Below, piece after piece: positions 31,467 to 41,300 of a DNA stretch of 64,000 nucleotides. Both the position numbers and the translations under genes were made by a program. The number at the start of each line of letters is the position of its first letter. Position 1 is the first letter of the stretch. The stretch lies in NCBI RefSeq assembly GCF_001269655.1, contig NZ_LHVE01000015.1, positions 1 to 64,000 on the forward strand. The letters run 5' to 3'. Source of the DNA: Pseudomonas thivervalensis. Lineage in GTDB: Bacteria > Pseudomonadota > Gammaproteobacteria > Pseudomonadales > Pseudomonadaceae. Below the pieces are notes generated by a model that made no database searches, was not told where the DNA came from, and worked only from the letters and a program-made list of their open reading frames with translations.

Positions 31467-33669
31467 GTTCAGGTTCCTGGGGAAGCGGTGTGGCACGCGG
31501 CATGGCATGCGGTATGACATAGCCGGCCAAGGGCGATTGCGGGTCCAGCAAAGAGGTGCGGATAAAGTGCAGGTAGCTTTTCACCCGACGCAGGGCCGAG
31601 GTATCGAAATGCGGGGCGAAGGGTTCGTCCGTGGCCTGCACGCGGCCGATGGCATGGTCCACTGCCACCAGGGCACGCTCCAGATTGCTCGGGTTCGGTT
31701 GACGGAACAGCCGCACCAACGCCCGCCCCATTCCCCGGATCGCCTGGCGCCACGGCTGGCTCTCGGCATACGCCGGGTGCACCGGCAGGATCGCCTGTTC
31801 CTTGCGCAACTCGATAATCGCGTGGCCGACTTCCAGCACCACGAACATCCAGCGCAGCAGGTCCCGTTGCACCCGAGGCTGTCCCGCCGCCAGCCCGTAG
31901 GCCTGATGCAGCAAGTCGCGGGTACGGCTTTCGAAACCCGAGGCCAAGCCCTTGAGCTTGCCGCTGATGGCAAACACCACTTGCTCGCGCAGGTCCTGTT
32001 CCAGTCGGCGCCACAGCCAGCGGCTGTTAGGCGGCAGGATGATCGCCCCGGCGGCGGCGCACACCAGCATGCCGAGGATCATCGCGATGTAGTCGTTGAT
32101 GAAGACGTAGGGGTTATAGACTGTCAGGTTGTCCGGCACCGAGCCGGTGCAGAAAAAGATCAGCAGCCCCAGCCCAACCCCGGCGTACTGGGGGCGTGAA
32201 CTGAGGAACGAGCCCAACATGATCACCGGTGCGAGCATCACACAAAGCAGCGGGAAACCGTCGATCAACGGGAAGACGAAGAACATCTCGACAAAACCTA
32301 TCAACGCCCCGAACAACGTGCCGCAGGCCATCTGGAAGGCCATGCGCTTGGGATTTGGCGTCGCGGCCGACAAGCCCACGGTGGCGGCGGCGATCATCGT
32401 CATGGTCGCGCCGCTCGGCCAGGCCGTGGCGACCCAGTAGCTGCCCAGCAGCACCAGGATGAAGGCGGCGCGAACACCCGATGCCGTGGCGGCCAGCCAG
32501 TTGGTCTGTGGCACGAACGGTTCGTCCCAGCGCTCGCGTTCGTGGCGATGTTCGGCCAGGGACGCGTGGGTCTGGGCGTAGCCATGCAGGTCATCGACGA
32601 AGCGATAAAGCAGTTCGTAGGCGGTGTGGAAATCCAGCAGTTGCTCATCGCTCGGCGCGGTGTCTTGAAACAACACCCGCAATCGCCGCACCAGGGCCGG
32701 CAAGTCGGCCTTGTACTCGGCCAGCGCCGCCGCCAGACGGGCCGCATCGACGTCGGTCAGGGCGCGGCCGCTGAAACCGTCGAGCAGTTCGGCGAGGGTT
32801 TGCAGGCCAGGCTTGATCGCGTTGACCACGTGATCCGCCGCGCTGCTGCGCAGGCGCTCAAGCAACTGGTGCAAGGCGTTGAAGCGGGTGGTGATGCCCA
32901 TGAATTCGCTGTTCAAGCGACTGAGCCGGCCATTGCGCCGACGCATGTGCGGGTCTTCGAACACGGTCACGCTGCGCAGGCTTTCCAGGCCCACCGCTTC
33001 GGCAATGAAACCCACATTGCGCGCTTCGAAGGCCTCCCGCTGGCTACGCCCACGCAGACCATCGGTGACGAACAGGGCGAACACCCCGAAGCGCTGGTAC
33101 AAGGCATTGCGCATGGCGGCACTGGCGGTTTGCGGCAGGATCGCGGCGCTGACAACGGTGGCGCAGAGAATCCCCAAGGAAATTTCCAGCACCCGCCAGA
33201 CCGCCGCCATGAAGGCACCGTCCGGATGAGCCAGGGCCGGCAGGCCGATCATCGCCGCAGTGTAGCCGGCCAGCACGAAACCATAGGCGCGGAAGTTGCG
33301 ATAACGCGCCGCTCCCGCCGAACAGAGGCCAACCCAGATCGCCAGGCACGCGAGAAACGGTTCGGTGTGCTGGGCAAACAAAGCGATCAACGCCACCATC
33401 ACCGCCGAGCCGGCCAGGGTACCGAGCAAGCGATAGAAACTCTTGGCGAACACCTGCCCGCTCTGGGGCTGCATGACGATGAACACGGTGATCATGGCCG
33501 TACGTGGTTGCGGCAGCTCCAGGCGCATCGCCAGCCACAAGGTCAGGAACGCGGCGAACAGGACCTTGAAGATATAGACCCAGGTCACCCCGTCGCTGCG
33601 AGCCCAGTCGAAGAAACCACGGCGCCATTCGAGGCGGTGAAGTCGGCGCACGGGGGCAAGGAAAGACAT
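31456..33669 (-). CDS. FUSC-family (AaeB-like) inner-membrane efflux pump
   Basis: 737 residues; fusaric-acid-resistance type transporter with two membrane blocks of about six helices (about 25-180 and 390-530), each followed by a cytoplasmic domain. Segments such as VYIFKVLFAAFLTLWLAMRLELPQPRTAM and MTVFIVMQPQSGQVFAKSFYR-type motifs are typical. It exports aromatic carboxylic acids or fusaric acid-like compounds in known relatives; the substrate here is an inference. I prefer the ATG at 33669 over that at 33690, because the latter directly abuts a family B REP and has no ribosome binding site. It is 14 bases after the NodT gene. Confidence 0.92.
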   Translation of the reverse strand: MSFLAPVRRLHRLEWRRGFFDWARSDGVTWVYIFKVLFAAFLTLWLAMRLELPQPRTAMITVFIVMQPQSGQVFAKSFYRLLGTLAGSAVMVALIALFAQHTEPFLACLAIWVGLCSAGAARYRNFRAYGFVLAGYTAAMIGLPALAHPDGAFMAAVWRVLEISLGILCATVVSAAILPQTASAAMRNALYQRFGVFALFVTDGLRGRSQREAFEARNVGFIAEAVGLESLRSVTVFEDPHMRRRNGRLSRLNSEFMGITTRFNALHQLLERLRSSAADHVVNAIKPGLQTLAELLDGFSGRALTDVDAARLAAALAEYKADLPALVRRLRVLFQDTAPSDEQLLDFHTAYELLYRFVDDLHGYAQTHASLAEHRHERERWDEPFVPQTNWLAATASGVRAAFILVLLGSYWVATAWPSGATMTMIAAATVGLSAATPNPKRMAFQMACGTLFGALIGFVEMFFVFPLIDGFPLLCVMLAPVIMLGSFLSSRPQYAGVGLGLLIFFCTGSVPDNLTVYNPYVFINDYIAMILGMLVCAAAGAIILPPNSRWLWRRLEQDLREQVVFAISGKLKGLASGFESRTRDLLHQAYGLAAGQPRVQRDLLRWMFVVLEVGHAIIELRKEQAILPVHPAYAESQPWRQAIRGMGRALVRLFRQPNPSNLERALVAVDHAIGRVQATDEPFAPHFDTSALRRVKSYLHFIRTSLLDPQSPLAGYVIPHAMPRATPLPQEPEHAP

Positions 33670-33683
33670 CCCAAAAAGCCTAC

Positions 33684-35273
33684 TCAACATTGTGGCGAGG
33701 GAGCTTGCTCCCGCTTGGGTTGTGCCTTGTCGGAGCTGTGTAGGAGCTGCTGAAGGCTGCGATCTTTTGATCTTTTCGCTGGGGACTCAAGTGTCGGGGG
33801 AAAGATCGCAGCCTCGTTGCACTCGACAGCTCCTACAGCCTCCAGTCCACCGCCCAGCGCCGTCACCAAATCGGCATGGGCACTCAACCGGGCCGCCTGC
33901 ACCTGCTGTTGCACCTGTTGCTGCTTGAACAACAGGCTTTGGGCATTGAGCACGTTGAGGTAATCGGTGAGCCCGCGCTGGAACGCCACCATTGCGATGT
34001 CGTAGGTGCGCTGGGCCGCAGCCTCCGACTCGGCGGCGAAATCCTGCTGTTTATCCAGGGACTGGCGGCGGATCAACTGATCGGAAATACCCTTGAGGGC
34101 ATTCACCAACGTCTGGTTGTAGTGCGCCACGGCGATGTCATAACCGGCCGCGGCTTCGCCCAACTGCGCACGCAAGCGCCCACCGTCGAAGATCGGCAAG
34201 GTGATCGCCGGCCCGACGTTGTAGCTGAGCTTCTTGCCGGTCAAGAACTCCAGCGCCCCGCCGCCGGTGGCCATGTAGCCGAGGCTCCCCACCAGGTCGA
34301 CGTTGGGATAAAAACCGGCCCGGGCCACCTCGATGCCCCGGGCCTGGGCCGCCACTTGCCAGCGCCCGGCCACCACATCCGGCCGCTGGCCAAGCAGTTC
34401 GGCGGGCAAGGCCGACGGCAGCTTCAAGGGGGCGCCGAGAGCCAGGGTCGGGCGTTGCAACTGCGCGCCCGCGCCCGGCCCTTTTCCCGCCAGCGCCGCC
34501 AACTGATTGCGGCTCAAGGCGATGGCTTCGTCCAAGGCGTCGAGTTGGCGATGGGTCTCGGGCAGTGGCGCCTGGGCCTGGCTGACTTCGAACTGAGTGC
34601 CTATGCCGCCGTCCAGGCGCTTTTTCGCCAGGTCGAGAATCTGCTGTTGCTGATGCAGGGTCGCGGCGACGATATCGCGCTGGGCGTAGTGCAACGAAAA
34701 CTGGATGTAGGCGCGCACGATGTTGTTCTGCAATTCCAGTTGCGCCTGGCGTGCTTCAGCGACGCTGACGTGGGCCAGGTCAACCGCCCGTTCGCTGGCA
34801 TTACGCTCACGGCCCCAAAGGTCCAAGGCATAACTCAAACCCAGGGAAGCATTGTTGTCCCAGGTCGTGGTGTCGGCCAACTCGCCCGGGCCGTAGAACT
34901 GATCGGTGGGCCAGTCATGGCGCTTGAGGGTCGACTCACCATTGACCTGCAGCGACTCGGCGGCCTCGGCAACACCGGCCATGGCCTTGGCCTGGCGCAC
35001 CCGGGCGGCGGCCATGGCCAGGCTCGGGCTGCCCTGCACGGCCAGGTCGATCCAGCGATCCAGTTGCCGATCGCCATAGGCTTGCCACCACTGGCGGGTG
35101 GGCCAGCGGGCGTCGCGGGCGGCCTCGCGGATGGCGGCATCGGTCGCCAGTTGGTCGGCCGGCAATACCTGGCCTTGCGGCGCAATGCCGCCTGTGCCGA
35201 TGCAACCGCTGATGGTTAATGTCAGAACCCAAACACTGAGAGTCTTCAGCTCTCTGCTGATGCAACGCGGCAC
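33684..35273 (-). CDS. NodT-family outer-membrane efflux lipoprotein, C-terminus supplied by repeats
   Basis: Outer-membrane channel (TolC/OprM type) for the FUSC/HlyD pump. Lipobox LTISGC, then the OEP fold with paired motifs DRQLDRWIDLAVQGSPSLAMAAARV, LGLSYALDLWGRE and, in the second half, GFYPNVDLVGSLGY and LPIFDGGRLRAQL. Native homology stops at about VTALGGGLEA. The last 45 or so residues (AAIFPPTLESPAKRSKDRSL, ending KREQAPSPQC) are read through a family C repeat (33739-33837) and a single family B repeat (33691-33718). The start is unclear: the frame has no good ATG. GTG at 35273 gives MPRCISRELKTLSVWVLTL. The frame extends back to 35384 through another REP. Confidence 0.85.
   Translation of the reverse strand: MPRCISRELKTLSVWVLTLTISGCIGTGGIAPQGQVLPADQLATDAAIREAARDARWPTRQWWQAYGDRQLDRWIDLAVQGSPSLAMAAARVRQAKAMAGVAEAAESLQVNGESTLKRHDWPTDQFYGPGELADTTTWDNNASLGLSYALDLWGRERNASERAVDLAHVSVAEARQAQLELQNNIVRAYIQFSLHYAQRDIVAATLHQQQQILDLAKKRLDGGIGTQFEVSQAQAPLPETHRQLDALDEAIALSRNQLAALAGKGPGAGAQLQRPTLALGAPLKLPSALPAELLGQRPDVVAGRWQVAAQARGIEVARAGFYPNVDLVGSLGYMATGGGALEFLTGKKLSYNVGPAITLPIFDGGRLRAQLGEAAAGYDIAVAHYNQTLVNALKGISDQLIRRQSLDKQQDFAAESEAAAQRTYDIAMVAFQRGLTDYLNVLNAQSLLFKQQQVQQQVQAARLSAHADLVTALGGGLEAVGAVECNEAAIFPPTLESPAKRSKDRSLQQLLHSSDKAQPKREQAPSPQC
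33691..33718. repeat. Single family B REP at the 3' end of the NodT gene
   Basis: TGTGGCGAGGGAGCTTGCTC followed by CCGCTTGG, without the usual inverted partner. It lies within the open reading frame of the NodT gene, which stops just after it, and directly upstream of the FUSC pump gene. Confidence 0.8.
33739..33837. repeat. Family C palindromic repeat within the NodT open reading frame
   Basis: TGTAGGAGCTGCTGAAGGCTG and CAGCTCCTACA flank GATCTTTTGATC and GAAAGATCGCAGCC. Same family as 22549-22653. Read on the minus strand it adds about 33 codons to the NodT gene. Confidence 0.88.
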
Positions 35274-35332
35274 TGGCGCAAAATTCCTGAAAGGGCATGA
35301 CGACGAGGATGGCTGCCTGTTAACGCAAAACC

Positions 35333-35439
35333 TGTGGGAGCGAGCCTTTTTGGGAGCCGAGCTTGCTCGCGATGGGGACGACACGGTTTAAACTGCAAGA
35401 CCGCGTCATCGTTCATCGCGAGCAAGCTCGGCTCCCACA
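35333..35439. repeat. Rearranged REP pair, family A
   Basis: Left arm TGTGGGAGCGAGCC is followed by an extra TTTTTGGGAGCCGAGCTTGC before the REP continues; right arm CGAGCAAGCTCGGCTCCCACA. It looks like a REP that took up or duplicated part of a second copy. It lies between the divergent NodT and LysR genes, in a 346-bp gap that must also hold both promoters. Confidence 0.85.
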
Positions 35440-35619
35440 AAAGCGCTCCCGCAGCAATCAACAGGTCCAGGATTGGCGGCAATTCTAGGCACCGCCCTCC
35501 CCGGCGATAAGCCGACCTTTCTGCGAATCTTTGTTACCGTTAACGCGATAATCCATTAGTCGGGTCCCGCAGCTCTGTAACTTCATGTCACAATTTGCCA
35601 CCTCCCAAGAGAGCCCTCC

Positions 35620-36588
35620 ATGGACACCTTGCAAAACATGCGCGCGTTCAGTTGTGTGGCCGAAGCCGGCAGTTTCACCGCCGCCGCCGTGCAACTGGAC
35701 ACCACCACAGCCAACGTCTCGCGTGCGGTTTCCAACCTGGAAGCCCACCTGCAAACCCGTCTGCTCAACCGCACCACTCGGCGCATTGCGTTGACCGAGG
35801 CGGGTAAACGCTACTTGCTGCGTTGCGAACAGATCCTGGCTTACGTGGAAGAAGCGGAAGCCGAGGCCAGCGATGCCCATGCGCGACCGGCCGGGCAGTT
35901 GAAGGTCCACACCATGACCGGCATCGGCCAGCATTTCGTAATCGACGCCATCGCCCGCTACCGCAAGACCCATCCGGACGTGACCTTCGACCTGACCCTG
36001 GCCAACCGGGTGCCGGACATCCTCGACGAGGGCTACGACGTCTCCATCGTGCTCGCCAGTGAACTGCCGGATTCGGGCTTCGTCTCCCAACGCCTGGGGA
36101 TCACCTACAGCATCGTCTGCGCGTCACCCGCCTACGTGAAAGCCAGCGGCTGCCCGCAGAAACCCAGCGACCTGCTCAACCACGCCTGCCTGCGCCTGGT
36201 CAGCCCGGTCATCCCGCTGGAAAAATGGGTGTTCGACGGCCCGGAAGGCCAGGAGATGGTCACCATCAACAGCTCACCGTTCCTGGTGAATTCCGCCGAT
36301 GCGATGAAAACCGCAATCACCAGCGGCATGGGCGTGGGGGTGCTGCCGGTGTATGCCGCCATCGAAGGCTTGCGCAACGGCACGCTGGTGCGGGTCATGC
36401 CCAACTACCGCTCCCAGGAACTGAACCTCTACGCCATCTACCCCTCGCGCCAGTACCTGGATGCGAAGATCAAGACCTGGGTCGAATACCTGCGCGGCTC
36501 GTTGCCGGAAATCCTTGCGGCGCACCAGGCTGAACTGACGGCTTACGAATTGAGTGGCAGCCTGGCAGGCACACGGGGCGCGAACTGA
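35620..36588 (+). CDS. LysR-family transcriptional regulator
   Basis: 322 residues. N-terminal winged helix (MDTLQNMRAFSCVAEAGSFT to RLLNRTTRRIALTEAGKRY, residues 1-65) and C-terminal LysR substrate-binding domain of the CrgA/DhcR-like class (DLTLANRVPDILDEGYDVSI, GMGVGVLPVYAAIEGL). It is divergent from the NodT-FUSC-DUF1656-HlyD set. By analogy with AaeR and aaeXAB it probably controls that set in response to an aromatic acid; that is inference from position. GAGAG lies upstream of the start. Confidence 0.93.
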   Translation: MDTLQNMRAFSCVAEAGSFTAAAVQLDTTTANVSRAVSNLEAHLQTRLLNRTTRRIALTEAGKRYLLRCEQILAYVEEAEAEASDAHARPAGQLKVHTMTGIGQHFVIDAIARYRKTHPDVTFDLTLANRVPDILDEGYDVSIVLASELPDSGFVSQRLGITYSIVCASPAYVKASGCPQKPSDLLNHACLRLVSPVIPLEKWVFDGPEGQEMVTINSSPFLVNSADAMKTAITSGMGVGVLPVYAAIEGLRNGTLVRVMPNYRSQELNLYAIYPSRQYLDAKIKTWVEYLRGSLPEILAAHQAELTAYELSGSLAGTRGAN

Positions 36589-36615
36589 AGTCGTGCCCGT
36601 GCGTGAAGGATGAAT

Positions 36616-36873
36616 TCAGCGCTTGCCCATGGAGCGGCGCGTGCCGGGAGGCGCGGCGCCCGGGGTCTTGGTATGGCCATTCTTCGCGCCGTTCTTGTAC
36701 CAAGGCTGTTGCCCGGCGCCCTTGGCCGCCGCCAGTTCACCGGGTTTGAACGGGAATTTGAAGGCTGGGATCGCCGCTTTGACGTCCTCGCTGTTGGAAA
36801 CATCGCTGTCCGTCTGGCCAGACGGTTCGCCTTGCGAGCCTTCGTCCGCAGGCGATGGTATTGAGGAAGTCAT
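36616..36873 (-). CDS. Small charged/proline-rich protein, unknown
   Basis: 85 residues, hydrophilic, acidic at the start (SPADEGSQGEPSGQTDSDVS) and basic at the end (KNGAKNGHTKTPG, then GTRRSMGKR). The middle PAFKFPFKPGELAAAKGAG looks conserved in style, and similar short proteins seem to occur in other pseudomonads, from memory. It has no transmembrane segment or signal peptide. The Shine-Dalgarno sequence is weak. Likely real but function unknown. Confidence 0.6.
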   Translation of the reverse strand: MTSSIPSPADEGSQGEPSGQTDSDVSNSEDVKAAIPAFKFPFKPGELAAAKGAGQQPWYKNGAKNGHTKTPGAAPPGTRRSMGKR

Positions 36874-36905
36874 TTGAATTATTCACTTGAGTAGGACAAC
36901 AACCC

Positions 36906-36996
36906 GTGGCGAGGGAGCTTGCTCCCGCTGGGCTGCGAAGCGGCCCCATCCCTGTGAGCGCTTCGCACTCAAGCGGGAGCAAGCTCCCTCGCCACA
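36906..36996. repeat. REP pair, family B (inverted)
   Basis: GTGGCGAGGGAGCTTGCTCC and GGAGCAAGCTCCCTCGCCAC with GCGAAGCGG/CGCTTCGC inner parts, located upstream of the small 85-residue gene and before the RND operon. Confidence 0.92.
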
Positions 36997-37115
36997 ATTC
37001 AGTATGCCGGGCTCGGTAGGCGAGCCGCGAAAGGCGGCAGTATACCTGCCCGATATCCCAGCGCGCAGGGCAGTTTCATCCGCACATCCATTCATCTGAC
37101 AGCAAGCCAGGACAA

Positions 37116-37135
37116 AACTGACAAGCCTGTCAGTT
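37116..37135. promoter_or_regulatory. Palindromic operator candidate upstream of the RND operon
   Basis: AACTGACA-AGCC-TGTCAGTT is a perfect 8-bp inverted repeat with a 4-base centre. It lies about 30 bases upstream of a TATATAAG sequence (37167-37174) that could be a -10 element, where a -35 box is poor. That layout suits an activator such as the OmpR-type regulator encoded at 41496-42179. Confidence 0.55.
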
Positions 37136-37215
37136 AGCCGTCACCTTCCTGACCGGCTCGTAACGCTATATAAGAAAGCTCAAACTCCTGCGTCCCGAAC
37201 CGGCCCTTTCTATCC

Positions 37216-38373
37216 ATGCGCATCCAGAAGAAAACTGTCCTGCTTGTCGTGCTGTTGGTCGCCCTGGCGGCCCTCGTCCTCTGGTTTGTGCTCAAGCCCG
37301 TGACCGCCAAGCCCGGCGCGCCCACCGCCGTTCCGGTGCGGACCGTCAGCGTTGTGCAACAGGATGTCCCGCGCTTTGCCAGTGGCATCGGCACGGTGCT
37401 GTCGCTGCACAGCGTGGTGATCCGGCCGCAGATCGACGGCATCCTCACCCGGTTGCTGGTCAAGGAAGGACAACTGGTCAAGAAGGGTGATCTGCTGGCG
37501 ACCATCGACGACCGTTCGATCCGCGCCAGCCTCGACCAGGCCCGGGCCCAGCTCGGCGAGAGCCAGGCGCAACTGGCGGTGGCCCAGGTCAACCTCAAGC
37601 GCTACAAGTTGCTGAGTGTCGATGACGGTGTCTCGAAGCAGACCTACGACCAGCAACAGGCGCTGGTCAACCAGCTCAAGGCGACCGCCCAGGGCAACCA
37701 GGCGGCCATCGACTCGGCGCAGGTGCAACTGTCCTACACCCAGATCCGCTCCCCCGTGAGCGGTCGCGTCGGCATTCGCAACGTGGACGAAGGCAACTTC
37801 CTGCGCACCAGCGACGCCGAAGGCCTGTTCACGGTGACCCAGATCGACCCGATCGCGGTGGAGTTCTCCCTGCCCCAGCAAATGCTGCCCACCTTGCAAC
37901 GGTTGATCGCCGCCCCCGAGCAAGCCTTGGTCAAGGCTTACATCGGTGCCGATGGCACCACCGGGGAGCTGCTCGGCGAGGGACGCCTGAGCCTCATCGA
38001 CAACCAGATCAACGCCAACACCGGAACCCTGCGGGCCAAGGCCGAGTTCAACAACGCCGCGCAACGGTTGTGGCCGGGGCAACTGGTGACGCTGAAAATC
38101 CAGACCGCCATCGACAAGGACGCCCTGGTGGTACCGCCCACCGTGGTCCAGCGCGGGCTGGAGCAACACTTCGTGTATCGGATCAAGGGCGACAAGGTCG
38201 AGAGCGTGCCGGTGGTGATGGTCTACCAGGACAGCGACCTGCACATCATCAAGGGGGTCAACGCCGGCGACCAACTGGTCAGCGACGGTCAGTCGCGGCT
38301 CAAGCCGGGCAGCCACATCCAGGTGCTCAGTGATCCGCCCGCCCTGGCCAAGACTGCGGAGCCGCAACCATGA
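37216..38373 (+). CDS. RND efflux periplasmic adaptor (membrane-fusion protein)
   Basis: 385 residues, MdtA/MexE-like. N-terminal membrane anchor (TVLLVVLLVALAALVLWFV), lipoyl halves around IRPQIDGILTRLLVKEGQ and SYTQIRSPVSGRVGIRNVDE, an alpha-helical hairpin between (QARAQLGESQAQLAVAQ), and a beta-barrel with VTQIDPIAVEFSLPQQ. No lipobox. It overlaps the pump gene by 4 bases (ATGA). No outer-membrane factor gene belongs to the operon, so it must borrow a TolC-like channel encoded elsewhere. Confidence 0.94.
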   Translation: MRIQKKTVLLVVLLVALAALVLWFVLKPVTAKPGAPTAVPVRTVSVVQQDVPRFASGIGTVLSLHSVVIRPQIDGILTRLLVKEGQLVKKGDLLATIDDRSIRASLDQARAQLGESQAQLAVAQVNLKRYKLLSVDDGVSKQTYDQQQALVNQLKATAQGNQAAIDSAQVQLSYTQIRSPVSGRVGIRNVDEGNFLRTSDAEGLFTVTQIDPIAVEFSLPQQMLPTLQRLIAAPEQALVKAYIGADGTTGELLGEGRLSLIDNQINANTGTLRAKAEFNNAAQRLWPGQLVTLKIQTAIDKDALVVPPTVVQRGLEQHFVYRIKGDKVESVPVVMVYQDSDLHIIKGVNAGDQLVSDGQSRLKPGSHIQVLSDPPALAKTAEPQP

Positions 38374-41300
38374 AGGGCCGCGGCTCGATTTCGGCCTGGT
38401 GCATCGACCACCCCATCGCCACGGTGCTGCTGACGTTTGCCTTGGTACTGCTGGGGGTGATCGCGTTTCCTCGCCTGCCCGTCGCGCCGTTGCCGGAGGC
38501 GGAATTCCCGACCATCCAGGTGAACGCCCAGTTGCCCGGGGCCAGCCCGGAAACCATGGCGTCGTCGGTGGCGACGCCGTTGGAAGTGCAATTCAGTGCC
38601 ATTCCCGGCATCACCCAGATGACGTCCAGCAGCGCCCTGGGCTCGACCAACCTGATCCTGCAGTTCAGCCTCGATAAAAGCATCGACACCGCCGCCCAGG
38701 AAGTGCAGGCGGCGATCAATACCGCCGCCGGCAAGCTGCCCAACGACATGCCGAACCTGCCGACCTGGCGCAAGGTCAACCCCGCCGACAGCCCGGTGCT
38801 GATCCTCAGCATCAGCTCCAGCCTGATGCCCGGCACCGAGCTGAGCGACTACGTCGAAACCCTGCTCTCCCGCCAGATCAGCCAGATCGATGGCGTAGGA
38901 CAAATCTACATTACTGGCCAGCAACGTCCGGCGATCCGGGTCCAGGCCTCGGCTGACCGACTCGCCGCCATCGGCCTGACCCTGGCCGACATCCGCCTGG
39001 CGCTCCAGCAGGCCAGCCTCAACCTGGCCAAGGGCGCCCTGTACGGCGACTCGAGCATTTCCACCCTGTCCACCAACGACCAGTTGTTCCAGCCTGCCGA
39101 GTACGGCGAGCTGATCGTGTCCTACCGGGACGGGGCACCGGTTCATCTCAAGGACATCGCCAAGGTCGTCAACGGCTCGGAAAACGCTTACGTCCAGGCC
39201 TGGTCCGACAACGAGCCGGGGGTCAACCTGGTGATTTTCCGGCAACCGGGGGCGAACATCGTCGAGACCGTCGACCGCATCCAGGCGGCCCTGCCAACCC
39301 TGCAAGCCATGCTGCCCGCGGCGGTGCAGGTCAAGGTGCTGATCGACCGCACCCAGACCATCCGCGCCTCGCTGCATGAGGTGGAGATCACCTTGCTGAT
39401 CGCCGTGCTGCTGGTGGTGGCGGTGATGGCGCTGTTCCTGCGCCAGCTCTCGGCGACCTTGATCGTCTCGGCGGTGCTGGGGGTGTCGCTGATCGCCAGT
39501 TTCGCGCTGATGTACGTGATGGGCTTCAGCCTGAACAACCTGACCCTGGTGGCGATCGTCATCTCGGTGGGGTTCGTGGTGGACGATGCGATTGTGGTGG
39601 TGGAGAACATCCACCGCCACCTCGAGGCCGGCGACGGCATGCGCGAGGCCGCGATCAAGGGGGCCGGCGAAATTGGCTTCACCGTGGTCTCCATCAGTTT
39701 CTCGCTGATCGCCGCGTTCATTCCGCTGCTGTTCATGGGGGGCGTGGTCGGGCGCCTGTTCAAGGAATTTGCCCTGACTGCCACGTCGACCATCCTGATC
39801 TCGGTGGTGGTGTCCCTCACATTGGCGCCGACCCTGGCCGCGCTGTTCATGCGCGCCCCGGTGCACCACGCCCACGGCGCACCAGGGTTCGGCGAACGCC
39901 TGCTGGGCTGGTATGAGCGCGGCCTGCGGCGGGCCCTGGCCCATCAGAAGCTGATGATCGGCGTGTTCGGCCTGACCCTGGCACTGGCGGTGGTGGGCTA
40001 CGTGTTCATTCCCAAGGGTTTCTTCCCGGTACAGGACACCGGCCTGGTGCTGGGTACCAGCGAAGCCGCCGCCGATGTGTCGTTTCCGGACATGGTGGCC
40101 AAGCACAAGGCCCTGGCCGAAATCGTCGCCGCCGACCCGGCGGTGCAGACCTTCTCCCATTCCGTCGGCGTCTCGGGCAACAACCAGACCATCGCCAACG
40201 GCCGCTTCTGGATCGCCCTCAAGCCCCGGGGCGAGCGTGACGTGTCGGCCAGCGGCTTCATCGACCGGATCCGCCCGCAATTGCTGAAAATCCCCGGCGT
40301 GGTGCTGTACCTCAGGGCCGGACAGGACATCAACCTCAGCTCCGGTCCCAGTCGCGCCCAATATCAGTGCGTGCTCAAGAGCAACGACGGGCCGAGCCTC
40401 AACGCCTGGACGCAAAAACTCACCGACAAGCTGCGCGGCAACCCGGCGTTCCGTGACATCTCCAACGACCTGCAACTGGGCGGCAGCATCACCCACATCA
40501 ACATCGACCGCAGCGCGGCGGCGCGTTTCGGCCTCACCGCCACCGATGTCGACCAGGCCCTGTACGACGCCTTCGGCCAGCGGCAGATCAATGAATTCCA
40601 GACCGAGACCAACCAGTACAACGTGATCCTGGAACTCGACACCGCGCAACGGGGCAAGGCCGAAAGCCTGGCGTATTTCTACCTGCGCTCGCCCCTGAGC
40701 GGAGAAATGGTGCCGCTCTCGGCCCTGGCCCGCTTCGATGCGCCGAGCAACGGCCCTTTGTCCATTGCCCACGACGGCATGTTCCCGGCCGCCAACCTGT
40801 CGTTCAACCTGGCGCCCGGCGTAGCCCTGGGGGACGCGGTGCGCCTGCTCGACCAGGCGAAAAACGAAATCGGCATGCCGGCCGCCATCACCGGCAATTT
40901 CCAGGGCGCGGCCCAGGCCTTCCAAAGTTCGCTGGCGAGCCAGCCATGGCTGATCCTCGCCGCGCTGGTGGCCGTGTACATCATCCTCGGCGTGCTCTAC
41001 GAGAGTTTCGTGCACCCGTTGACGATCATCTCTACCCTGCCCTCGGCCGGCCTCGGCGCGCTGATCATGCTCTGGCTGCTGGGCCAGGACTTTTCGATCA
41101 TGGCGCTGATCGGGCTGGTGTTGCTGATCGGTATCGTCAAGAAGAACGGCATCCTGATGATCGACTTTGCCCTCGACGCCCAGCGCAACAAAGGGCTGGC
41201 CCCCCAGGAGGCGATTTTCCAGGCGTGCCTGACACGCTTCCGGCCGATCATGATGACCACCCTGGCCGCCCTGCTCGGCGCCCTGCCGCTGATGCTTGGT

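Noticed and set aside
38289..41015. 908-codon minus-strand open frame opposite the RND permease
   Set aside because: Same shadow effect; His/Gln/Asp-rich text without domains, opposite a full-length, recognisable pump.
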